Shown one piece after another: positions 47,389 through 57,569 of a stretch of DNA of 64,000 nucleotides. Source of the stretch: Cannabis sativa (taxonomy: Eukaryota > Streptophyta > Magnoliopsida > Rosales > Cannabaceae). The position numbers and the translations under genes were made by a program. The notes under the pieces were generated by a model. That model made no database searches, was not told the origin of the DNA, and saw only the letters and a program-made list of their open reading frames with translations. Where the stretch lies: the NCBI RefSeq assembly GCF_029168945.1, contig NC_083602.1, positions 67,662,600-67,726,599 of the forward strand, read 5' to 3'. How positions within the stretch are numbered: position 1 is the first letter of the stretch; each line of letters opens with the position of its first letter.

Positions 47389-50251
47389 TGTAACGCCCCG
47401 ATATTTTTCCTTATTTTACCAAAAATACTATTTTCATGCATAATTTGAAAAGATAAAAAAAATAATTTAAATACAACAGTGGATTTTAAAAAATCAAAAT
47501 GCAACAGAGAAAGATCCTTCATTTGTAAAACAAGATACAGTAAGTAAATAATTTTAAATAATGCATTTCCACTGTGTTAGATTTATCAACTGTTTAAAAT
47601 AAAACTAAGGCACCACCAGCGTTCTAGATCGTTTGTCCGCCCGTAGCCGCTCACAGTATACGTACCAGAACTGACCCTGCTCACTATACATACTTCCCTG
47701 TCTAATAGCTGTAGGGGGAAAGTAAGGGGGGTGAGCTAAAAGCTCAGTAAGGAAATGCTTATCAAACAATACCATATAATATCACACATACCATTAATGT
47801 ATTTATTAAGTTTTAGCAATATCATACATGCTCCTTTATAACTATAACCAAATAACTGTACATATGGAAACTTTTATCATACAAGTTTATACTATTTGTT
47901 CACACCGTACACATATACAGAGGTCATAACTCCAATATCATACTCATAACATAATCATATCAATACTATAAATAATAATGTCATTATCACAACATTGGCA
48001 TATCATAGCCATTACTTACATAACCCGGGCCTAGCCTGACCCTACAATATCCTGGGCCTAATCTGCCCATATAATAACATGGGCCTATGCAGCCCTACCA
48101 TTGTTATAGGATAGGGTATCTCTATATTCAACAGTAACATCACTGTATCATACCCACCATAACAATCTCATACACGACTCAGTAAAATGCAGGGTAGGGT
48201 ATCTCTACATTCAACGGCCTTATCCCGTATCATACCCCACCATGGTCCCCCCACTTTACCTGAGACGTTAGCATACAACATACAACATGCAACATACAAA
48301 TACATCATACAACATACAACCTAAAACATACAAATACAACATACAACATATACAATTCATACAACCATAATCTATGTATCAATTCACAAACTCATATTGT
48401 GTCCATACCACACATTCTCAGTACCATATACATATTCATAATAACAAATCATAAATCATATTTCAATACATAAAGAATTTAAATTTATGCAGATAAACAC
48501 ATACAAAACTATCTAATTTCCTTACCTCAAATTCCACTGCTTAAGACTTGTTATCCCGTCACTACTACCTATAATAACACATGGGTCAAGGCCCTAACAT
48601 TAAAATTCGCACTCTTACAGTACAGCAGAAAGAAACACTATTTTTGATCAATAACTACACGAATTCAAAGAAAGTTTCCTTCATAAAAATTATAGGAAAT
48701 TCAATTATCTTTCCAACGATATATAGATCATTAAAAATAGATTAAAACTGAGGGAGTTATGATAGTTTTACTGAAACTATTTCTGAGAAGGAATATAGAG
48801 TAACGAATCACAGGAGACATCGAAAATACAAAATTTTGATACTGAAATATTCCAAATCAGAGAATACTCTCTTCATAAAAGTTTTAGAAAATCGAATTCC
48901 CTTTCTAATGACACTAAAATCTTTAAAATCGGAGTTACAACATAAGAGATATAGATATTATACTGAAACAGTTTTTTTAGAAATCCTGAAACAAATGGAT
49001 TTTGAACTACAGCAATAAAACAATAATTTTGACTTAGAATAATCAATAATTGGTGAATGGTTTCTTCATAAAATATTTAGAAAATTGAATTATCTCTTCA
49101 ACCGTACCAAGATCGCTAGAATCGAATCATTATTCAGAGAGATATTTGGATTTTACTGAGACAACTTATATAGAAAATATGAAAAACGATTTACAACAAA
49201 TAGCGTAAAAATACTAATTTTTGACATAGATAAATTTCGATTCAGTAAAACCTTTCTTCATAAGAATTATGGGAAATTCAATAAGCTTTCTATAGACACC
49301 AAGATTACGAGAATCAGATGAGTATTTAAAGAGATATGACAGTTTTACTGAGACATGTTTCATTCTGAAAAATAAGAAAAGGAGACCTACGAAAATTCTC
49401 CTATTGTGATCAATAAATAAGTAAATGTAGAGTTTCTTACCTCAAATACATCAAGCTACTTGGATCGATAGACATAAGATGATGGTGATCAAAGATGAGA
49501 GTGAAGAGTGGTATAGATTTGGCTAAGGATGTAATGGAAAGATGACTTGAAAATTTTAGGGTTAGTCTTGCTCAGATGGGTGGGAAGAATATAACGATAT
49601 AATTTTAGGGTTGAATGAAACTATACTATCCTGACTCTTTAGTTTTATGAATAATTATAATAATAACATAATAACAATAATAATATGATAAATTATTAAA
49701 TAAACAAATATCTAACTTTTAAATTTAAATTGTAAGTTCTCAATGTCGTAACTTTAGGGCTTAGTTTTGACCCAGAAAAATTACGAATTATGATATAGTT
49801 ATTTCTACAAAATTTATAGATCTTTGAATTATCTTTCCAACGCCACTAAAATCACCCCAATCGGAGTTATAAAACTCCAGATATGGTCGTTTTAGTAAAA
49901 CAGTTTCTAAACCTGGGAATTTCTCTAAACTTACGAATTTTCTCACATTAATTAAATAATAATATTATTTAATACCACTTATACAATTATTTAAATCAAA
50001 TAAATATATTATAAAAAAAACTTAATGGACTTTCATATCGGGCTTTAATTAAACGATTACGTACTGATGAAAATACCATAATATTTTACTTTCGTAGTTA
50101 ATACAACTTTAACTCTCTTTAGAAAATTGGTACAACTACTCTAAGCAATAGTCTCTACTCACTAACAACACAAATAAATGAGATAATTATCCTCGCACCA
50201 TTAATATCCCAAAAAAAAAAAATTAAAAACTATTTTAATCTTGATATTACA
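47389..50251 (-). repeat. 5' LTR of element F
   Basis: 2863 bp, about 99 percent like 40917-43747 by eye. It retains the 32 bp missing from the other copy (about 49766-49798). Confidence 0.9.
48580..49455 (-). repeat. Tandem array of about 193 bp in the LTR of F (copy 2)
   Basis: The second LTR's copy, with unit starts at 48680, 48872, 49065 and 49257. Confidence 0.75.
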
Positions 50252-50256
50252 AATAA
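50252..50256. repeat. Target site duplication of element F, right copy
   Basis: AATAA, identical to 40912-40916. Confidence 0.85.
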
Positions 50257-52166
50257 GATTTCAAACTTAAAATAATTTTCAATTTTAATTAAATAACATG
50301 AAAATAATAATATTTAAGTATTATTATGAAAATCAACTTAGATATTTAAATTTTCAATTTAATTAAATTTATTAAATTCAGGAAATAAATAATTAAGTAT
50401 AGAGGAGACTTAATTATTAATTCTAGTTTAATACTAGGAAAAAAAATACTTAACTTAGATTGTACCAAAATTAATTATTAAACAATTAATTTCACAATCT
50501 ATGATATTTTCCTAATTTAATATTAGAAAATATAATTAGTACTAGAAATAACTATCCAGAATATATTTCAATAACTAAGTGTTTTTCTAAAATTTGAAAA
50601 AATATCTAATTTAAGTTGTTATAGAAAAAATCTAAAATATCCAACTTAAATATTTTTCAAATAAAATTTAATTAAATATCAAGATTAAGTTGTAACCACC
50701 TAATTTGAAAAATATTCCATTTTAAGTTGATTTATATTTTAAAAAATATCAACTTAAAAAATATCTTAAGAATCTTCAATAACTAATTCTTAGAATTTCT
50801 CAACTTAATTTTTGAAATACAATAGTTTATCTAGAAATTAATTTCATTAAACTAAGAGTGTTTTTCTTAAATTAATTTTTTAAAAAAAAACTTTGAAATT
50901 AATTATGTTGCTAATCAATTTTTTATTAGGTTAAACTAATTTAATTAACCTAGTACAGTTATCCAAATCAGGTAAATGAGCCTTCACAGTTGAGGTAGTT
51001 CATGTGAGGGGGAGCTGGGTTCAGTATGTCGTACCCACTTCTATTGGCCCCCAACTCTCACACAAGGCCCAAAAGAGAGGAATTTAACCTTAAAATGAAC
51101 AGTTGTTATTAATTGAATAGGCTCAAAAACTAAATGGGTCTAAATAAAATCTATCATGTGTGACTTTTTATTTAGCAACAATTTATATGCATCTAAACAA
51201 AAAGAAAACATATAGGCTCACACAGGCACACAGATTTGGATGGATCCTATCATGTTACTAGGTCATACACAGATGAAAGAAGAATGTAAAATTTACCTGT
51301 TACAAATTATTTACTTGACCTATTGACAATTGAACCATGGGTTAAAATCAGATCATTAGATATGTCAACAAGTTAACCATGGCAATTTAGATCAAGCAAT
51401 AATAGGTTTTAGAAAACTTACAAACAAGCTAAAACACATACTCCTGCAACAAGTTGACTTTGAATAGTTGGATGTAGGATTTATTTAATTTTAAATTAAT
51501 TAATTTATTAAATAAAATTTCGAAAAATAAATAAATAAATAATAAAAAAAATTCGGTTTTTTTTTTAAAAAAAAATTAATAAAACATTTAAAATTAAAAC
51601 CTACAATTTTTGAAAAATTAGGTTTCAACTAACCTAAATATCATTTCAAAAATTTGCTAACCATCTTTTAAATTTTCATGTTATTTTATAAATTAAATAT
51701 TCAATAAAATAGAATGATAATAAATATCTTTTCTGATTTTATAATTTAATTTAAATAAAAAAATAACACAATTTAAAAGTTAGCAAAATATCTTATTTCT
51801 ATTCAAAATATCATGATTATAGTAATTTTATTTTAAATTTAAATAAGATCAAATAATTAAAAAAATAGAATAATTTAAAAAATATTAATATCTGACCTTA
51901 AATTAAAAAATAAGATAAAATAATCAAATTTAAAAATAAGATAGATAAATAAGCAAAAAAGATAGATATTTACGTATTTTCAAGTTCAAATTACACTAAT
52001 ATCTTAAATTAATTTTAAAAAGTCCAATTAATTTAATTCTGATAATTAGAATTGAAATAGGAATAGTAAATATTTAAATACAAAACTACACAAAAAATCG
52101 GAAGTTAATTCCATGAAATAGCATGAAAAATCGAAGAAAAATGAAAAAATTGTGAGCTGTACGGAT
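50257..52166 (-). other. Leader of element E, continued and truncated
   Basis: AT-rich, with no gene. It holds the GC-rich block at 50970-51070. It ends near 52154-52166 within GAGCTGTACGGA, where C and D continue into the GCGATCGC signal. Confidence 0.7.
50970..51070 (-). other. Conserved GC-rich leader block (element E)
   Basis: On minus, GGGCCTT pairs with AAGGCTC (one G-T wobble) and GTTGGG with CTCAAC, where the other copies have CCCAAT. Pairing is kept despite base changes. Confidence 0.6.
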
Positions 52167-52184
52167 GACATGAAGTTAGTTCTT

Positions 52185-52877
52185 CTAGTTATAAAAAAAT
52201 TTTTAATATTATTTAAAAATTTATTATACAAGAAGAGAATTTTTATTTGTGTAAAAAGAAGTCTAATTTTTGTAAAAAAAAAATCATTGTAAATATTATA
52301 ATTAAATGGCTTAACTGTTAAAATAATTATAGTAGGGATTTATATAAAAAAAACTATTTATAATTATTAATTGCTAAAAGAGATTTTGTTAAATATTCAA
52401 TTAATTATTTTCTTAAAATAATTATTTATAATTAATTGATTCTAAAAAAAATAAAATTTTACTTATTGGTAACCTGCTATTATAGGTAGAAAAAAAATGT
52501 AACCATGATGGTTACAATAAAAATATAATCATTGACTATTCAATAGTTACATTTTTGTTGTAACCATATGGTTACATTTTTTTTACCTGTAATAGCAGGT
52601 TACGAATAGCTAAAAATTCTATTTTTAGAATCAATTAATTATAATTAACTATTTTTTAAGTAATTAAATAAATATTTAACAAGACATTTTTCAGCAATTA
52701 AAATTTATAAATAATTTTTTTATTTATACATAAATTCATACTATAATTATTTTAACAGTTAAGTCATTTAATTATATTATTTATAATTTTTTTTTACAAA
52801 AATTAAACATATTTTTATGTAAATTAAAATTTTGTCCTTATAATAAATTTTTAAATAATTATTTTTTTTACAATTAG
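52185..52877. mobile_element. Large fold-back element
   Basis: An inverted repeat of about 690 bp, with arms of roughly 300 bp and a small centre. The outer ends are CTAGTTATAAAAAAA and the complement of CTAATTGTAAAAAAA. The inner arms are GTAACCTGCTATTATAGGTA (from about 52470) and its near-complement ending about 52602. There is no coding frame. It adjoins the truncated end of E. No clear target duplication is visible. Confidence 0.7.
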
Positions 52878-52945
52878 ATGATGAGGCCTCAAGCTGGGCC
52901 TTAAGCTTTTAATAAATTATTAAATAATTATTTTTTTTACAATAA
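52843..52945 (+). repeat. Short tandem duplication at the fold-back end
   Basis: AATAAATT-TTAAATAATTATT-TTTTTTACAAT occurs at about 52843-52875 and again at about 52911-52944, about 68 bp apart. The second copy runs up to the resistance-gene relic. Confidence 0.6.
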
Positions 52946-53372
52946 AATGGCTCTTGAGCTATTTTCTAAAAAGGTATTTAGACATGAGTTTAATGGTAGT
53001 TGCCCTGAAGAGTTAGTGAAATTATCTTATGAGATTCTCAAAAAATGTCGAGGCTTGCCACTTGCAATAGGGGCCATAGCTAGTTTACTATCTAGAAAAA
53101 AGAAGGTTCAATCTGAATGGAAAAAAGTTCTTAATGATATTGATTTTGAGTTCAAAACAAATCCTAAACTCGTAGGAATTTTTAAAATTCTCTCTTTCAG
53201 CTATGTTGATTTGCCTTTCCACCTCAAATCTTTCTTATTATATTTTGGAACTTTTCCAGAAGATTATTCACTTCCGAATGGAAGACTGTGTACTGTCAGC
53301 TATGGATTTCTGAGGGTTTTGTTTAAGTAAGGGAAGGAAAATCATTAAAGGAAGAAGCTGAAGGAAGATGAA
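52941..53372 (+). pseudogene. NB-ARC (CNL-type) resistance gene fragment
   Basis: The longest open part is 52947-53330, 127 codons. It matches the C-terminal half of a plant NB-ARC domain, the nucleotide switch of NLR immune receptors: LELFSKKVF, a GLPL motif (KCRGLPLAIGAIASLL), then LSFSYVDLPFHLKSFLLYFG..FPEDYSL of the RPM1-like type. A two-base insertion near 53290 shifts the frame. The other frame continues with LWISEGFV and then a stop, with REGKSLKEEAEG behind it. The P-loop, kinase-2 and all LRRs are missing, so it is a dead internal fragment. The ATG at 52947 is not a real start, because it falls inside the domain. Confidence 0.85.
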
Positions 53373-54334
53373 CGTAATCTTTCACATTTGTGGAATCTAA
53401 TATTTCCTCTCTTCTTTCTCACCATAATGTATCACAGTTTCAAACCATCTGCCATTAAGTCTCTCTCTTTTTTCTCACCGTAATTTATTTTATTTTTCAC
53501 ATTTTAAATATTTCAATAAAAAAAATTAAATAATTAAGCGTAATAATTTTAAATTAAAATTATAAATATAATAAAATATTAATTATAAAATTATATGTGT
53601 ATAATTTTAAATTATAAAAAGTTTTGTTATTAAAATTTAAATAATTTAAGTGTAAAAAAAATTGTTAAAAAATCCTTATTTAATAATAAATTGTAAAAAA
53701 TTAATTAATAATTATACTTAATTTAATTTTTAAAATATAATTAATCCTTATTAAAGTTTTGAAAGAAAATAAATTAACAGGTTAATATCATGTTACATGT
53801 CATTTTTAATTAATTTATTTTTAATTTCCAAATTAATCACAACTATTTTTTTTTTTTTTGAACAATTAATCACAACTATTTAATAGTGATCCAATAGTTA
53901 AAAAAAATTTAACCATAATAGTTACAATAAAAATGTAGCTATTGAAACCTCTTCTATATATATATATATTTATCATATGTACATGTATCATTTAATCATT
54001 ACTCTATAATTATCTTATATATTTATGGCATTTCATAATTTCTTTTTTAAGTAATTCACCTGTCGAGAGCACGTATTATTGTATCAGTAGTATATAATAT
54101 ATTCATTTTCTCACTAAATTATAAAAAATTGATCGCATAATATTACATTTGATTTACCTTACATATCCATCAAGCATAAACAAGACTACAAGTTACAATA
54201 AAGAAATAAATAAACTCCTATGTACAATACAAAAATATATATAATTTCCTTTAAAAAAAATAAATAAAATATAAGAAAATAAAAATAATTAAGAAAAAGA
54301 AACAAACTCCAATTGGGAAAAGTTCTCTCCTACT
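53373..54334. other. AT-rich intergenic stretch
   Basis: No gene seen. It contains a fragment at about 53890-53945 resembling the centre of the fold-back element, with GGTTACAATAAAAAT-like words. A (TA)n run lies near 53957. It presumably includes the 3' flank of the F-box gene. Confidence 0.5.
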
Positions 54335-55468
54335 TCATTTCTCATTCCTGGTTTGTACGGAAACCAAACTCTTCACGTAAGAAAGAGCTCGACAACCAAT
54401 TCCATCCAAACCTTCAACCTTTATATTCCTAAGATTTTGGGTTCGAACATTATAACACACTACCTCCCTAAAGTTGGCTGATCTCATAACAAATTCTTCT
54501 TCATTACAAAAGCCCAATGGGCAATCAATCCCTTCAAAAGGCCCAATTGTCAAACCTTTCTTCCAAGAATCAGGCCCATTAACACATTCTTCATTCATGA
54601 CCCAAATATCAACAGTGACCGGAGTCCCTTTCTCTCCGGGACAGAAAAACAGCGCAACGGAATCATTCCAAACCCCGAGGCTCATCCACTGCGACTTCGC
54701 CGTTTGAAGACTTTCCGGTAACGTAACATCACGGAACACCTCATCGGACATGTCGAAATATTGGATCATGAACCTGGGGCCCGACATGAGCCAGTAGAAA
54801 GCTCCATTAAAGTAAGTGTCGATGTGGAGACTCGGAAAGTAATCGGTCCCGGAATCGATTCCGATCTCTTTCCATGAATCGGAATTCAAGCTGTAAACCT
54901 CAGCTCTGGGGTAAATAGATTGGTCACGACCAAACCTGACGACTTTATAGTCATTGTTTCTGGAATCGTACCCGAACCCGACTCCTTGCAACACGAATCG
55001 ACCCATGAGACCGGGTTTGGGCAGAACCCGGGAGTTTTTCATAGCCGGATTGGATAAGATAATGTTGTGGTAGTAATCGGCTACACAAACGACTCCGTTG
55101 CAGTGACTTATGGTTTGGCTACTCATATCTTTCTCCCCCGGAATGATTGGGAGGTTCATATCTTCATAAACGGCGTCGTTTTGATTGGAATTCGGAACCG
55201 AGATCAAAGCGAAAAGCTCTTTGTAGGTGTAAACAGGGGTATCGTATATGCGCAGACAACTCACGGCAATGCTTGGAGAGAAGAAGATGTTGTTGCTGTC
55301 GTTTTGATTTCGGAGATGTTTGACGATGAAAGATGGATCGTTGAGAAGGAAAGTCACGAGTTTGTACCAGTACTTGCCAACGCATTTGAATTGGATCAGA
55401 GACTCAGGGGAAAGCCATGACATAATCTCTATGATCAATTCTTCCGGAAGATTAATGGAGCTTGCCAT
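54335..55468 (-). CDS. F-box protein with F-box-associated (FBA) domain
   Basis: A 377-residue intact frame. Such proteins are substrate receptors of SCF ubiquitin ligases: the F-box binds the SKP1-like adaptor and the C-terminal part selects the target. The F-box is at about residues 5-40 (LPEELIIEIMSWLSPESLIQFKCVGKYW). The FBA region covers about 95-350, with typical words SNPAMKNSRVLP, GFGYDSRNNDYKVV, AEVYSLNSDSWKEI, DIWVMNE and SWKKGLTIGP. Length is normal for the family. The start is ATG at 55468; the frame is open upstream to 55510 but only from a TTG codon. No intron is needed. It resembles the F-box/kelch-like At3g06240 group that includes S-locus F-box proteins, but a specific role cannot be assigned. 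It is the only intact host gene here. Confidence 0.93.
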   Translation of the reverse strand: MASSINLPEELIIEIMSWLSPESLIQFKCVGKYWYKLVTFLLNDPSFIVKHLRNQNDSNNIFFSPSIAVSCLRIYDTPVYTYKELFALISVPNSNQNDAVYEDMNLPIIPGEKDMSSQTISHCNGVVCVADYYHNIILSNPAMKNSRVLPKPGLMGRFVLQGVGFGYDSRNNDYKVVRFGRDQSIYPRAEVYSLNSDSWKEIGIDSGTDYFPSLHIDTYFNGAFYWLMSGPRFMIQYFDMSDEVFRDVTLPESLQTAKSQWMSLGVWNDSVALFFCPGEKGTPVTVDIWVMNEECVNGPDSWKKGLTIGPFEGIDCPLGFCNEEEFVMRSANFREVVCYNVRTQNLRNIKVEGLDGIGCRALSYVKSLVSVQTRNEK

Positions 55469-55550
55469 ATTGTTTTCTTCTTGATTAGAAATTTGTTGTT
55501 TCAAAAGCAATTTGAATTGAAAAATATTTGTGATGGAGTGGTTGTGTAAT

Positions 55551-55562
55551 TATATATATATA
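55551..55562 (-). promoter_or_regulatory. TATA-like element of the F-box gene
   Basis: A 12-base TA run lies about 85-95 bp upstream of the ATG, a usual distance for a plant TATA box with a short 5' UTR. Confidence 0.5.
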
Positions 55563-56410
55563 GATACTAGTATAGTAGAGAAAAAGAATGAGAGAGCGAG
55601 AAAGTTGATTAAAAAGTGGATAAATAGTAGTATAGTAGGTTTGATTGATCAGTTTTTAAAGCTACCGACTTGGAGCTTTTAATATAAGAAGATTAGAGAA
55701 ACATTTAAAAGTGATAGACAACTTGGCCTTGCGACGTGGGGGTGGCGGTACCTTAGCTTTATTTTGTGGTAAATTCTCCAAAACTAGTTCCTTTCTTTCT
55801 TTCTTATTTTCTTGTGATGTAATTATTCAAAAGAAATGCAAGATAAGGAGATAATTTACAAATATATTTTAGTTGCGTACACGGTACACGCTTTGGATGG
55901 CAAAGGCAAGTCTATTGTCCACCGCACATGGATTTGGGGACCTGGGGTTTCGGTAGTCAATTGATTGTTTTGACGTTTAAAAACAAAGACAGCGCCGAGA
56001 ATCTAAAATTAAACAAATAGACAATTGATTTAGAGGAGACTAGACTAAGAATTTGGACATTGAGGCGCAGATGAATATGATTTTTTAATGGGTACTTATC
56101 AAGTCCCTCACTTGCAATTGCAAATGAGGTTTCAGATCTCTCAAATAAGACAAAATAAATTATACTCTCTTACTTTTTTAACATGATACTTCTTATAATT
56201 AAGTTTTTTTTTAGCGGATAGTACATTTTATACATGTTAAAGAAATTGTTGTTTAATTGGTTTTTTTTATTCTTTTAATATGTTTTTTTAGGGTATTAAT
56301 GTAATTTTCTTTTTTGAAAAGTTGCGTCAATAGATAAGAAAAATTAGATTTCATGGTTGTTACAAATAATGTCTTCAGAAATAGTAGATATCTCTATCAT
56401 AACAGTTAAG
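55563..56410. other. Intergenic, F-box gene upstream region
   Basis: Unique-looking sequence with a small (CTTT)n tract near 55791 and poly-T tracts near 56205 and 56260. No gene seen. One T tract could mark the poly(A) end of the minus-strand LINE, but this is uncertain. Confidence 0.4.
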
Positions 56411-57569
56411 TTATGAGAAAAGCCCAATTATTACATTGTGGGCTGCAAAATTACATAGTCTCAGATTAAAAGAAACATTACAATCCACAAACAAAGAATA
56501 GAGCTTATTACAATGGTGTACGTAATTATCAATTCGCCAGACAGAGGAAGTCCCCTTTAGGGAATTAATAACAACCTCAAAGTCGCTTTCTATAATTACA
56601 TAATGATACTTCAAAAGGTCTCCCGTCTTAAGGGCAATTAGGCACGTTGTAACTTCACCGATAGAGAGATCAGTAAATTCTAGAATATCAGTAGCAATCC
56701 ACAAAACTTTTTTCAAAAAGTCTCTCGCCACAGCCACCACACACATAGTCCCAGTCCTTACTTTAACATTACAGATAATCTTTATCCAGTCTTCAGAAGA
56801 AGGAGACCAAGCGAGTGTAATAGTAGCAGACAGGGAAGGGAATAAACAAGAGCCATAATCTGCAGAACAGTGAGTAATAAAGTTAATATATTGTGTGATG
56901 CTATTCAGATTATTATTATGTACCTTATCGTTTCGGGCCCGCCAAATCGTAGCCACCACTATCAAGGCATACAGAAAAAGCTCATCTACCTTAACACCCT
57001 TAGATTTTAGTCCCACAAAAAGTTAACCCAATCCCACATACGACCACCAAAACCAGGTAACGGCCAAATCCCCCACGGGGAAGATCTCCATAAATGAAAA
57101 GCTAAGTTGCAATGGAGAAAGAGGTACTCCATGGATTCTTCTCCCATCCCACAAACCGGACAAGAAGCGTCATTGATGGTCATTCTCTTTGCTAAAAGAG
57201 CGCAGATAGGAAGCGCATCCGAGAAGATACGCCACCACAAAAACTTATGGCGCTCCAGCACTTTACTATTCCACAATCTATTCCAAAGGGAAGGTGCCAA
57301 GACTGATGGAGGCGCACGATCTAGGACTTGGACCAGGTACGCAGACTTACTTGAGAACTTGTTGGATTTGATCTAAATCCATCGATCTTTCCCCTGACCA
57401 CTTGATTTTCCCCCTTCAAAATATTATGAACTGTGTCAGTGTCGAAAAAGGGAATAAAGTTTACTCATGTCCCAATCACCATCACCTAACAACAAATCAG
57501 AAACCTTTCGCACATCATTAGGGTGATTGGTAGCTGGTCTTGGAACATACTCTTTTCCATGGGATATCC
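56411..57569 (-). pseudogene. LINE ORF2 3' region: zf-RVT and RNase H
   Basis: The C-terminal part of a plant non-LTR retrotransposon polyprotein. From right to left on minus: a stretch with VSDLLLGDGDWDMSKLYSLF (about 57440-57500), the RT zinc-binding domain at 57007-57300 (LWNSKVLERHKFLWWRIF, CPVCGMGEESMEYLFLHC), and an RNase H of the RVT_3 type at 56411-57016 (IWRARND, GEVTTCLIALKTG, IIESDFEVVINSL). The usual first catalytic Asp appears to be Asn (KIICNVKV). Stops and frameshifts separate the parts. It continues on the other side of the solo LTR at 59463. Confidence 0.85.
57565..57569. repeat. Target site duplication of solo LTR H, left copy
   Basis: TATCC, repeated at 59458-59462. Confidence 0.9.

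Larger units (their letters stand above)
40917..50251 (-). mobile_element. Ty3/gypsy element F (Tekay/Del-like, non-autonomous)
   Basis: A complete 9.3-kb element with LTRs of 2831 and 2863 bp and an internal region of 3641 bp, flanked by AATAA. The reverse complement of the tRNA-iMet primer site adjoins the right LTR, so it reads on minus. Next to the left LTR, the minus strand reads ACGAAATTTCTTTTAAGGAG, the typical end of plant Tekay/Del chromoviruses. No gag or pol frame remains. By eye the LTRs differ at about 30 positions (about 1 percent) plus a 32-bp deletion, so a coding-free element moved recently. Confidence 0.9.
35009..52166 (-). mobile_element. Copia element E (gag-less, antisense, 5' end lost)
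   Basis: An antisense relative of A and B. Its 3' LTR is at 35009-36889, the internal region runs 36890-40916, is interrupted by element F, and resumes at 50257. The leader stops abruptly near 52166 inside the CTGTACGGACAG signal. About 300 bp of leader, the primer site and the 5' LTR are missing. Adding the two internal parts across F restores collinearity with B (compare 2770-2790 with the F junctions). Confidence 0.88.

Noticed and set aside
52947..53330. NB-ARC frame as a small functional gene
   Set aside because: It begins in mid-domain, lacks the P-loop and LRRs, and breaks by a frameshift before a conserved motif.
55067..55420. 117-codon frame on plus inside the F-box gene, and a 73-codon minus frame at 55164-55385
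   Set aside because: Shadow frames of the well-supported F-box coding sequence.
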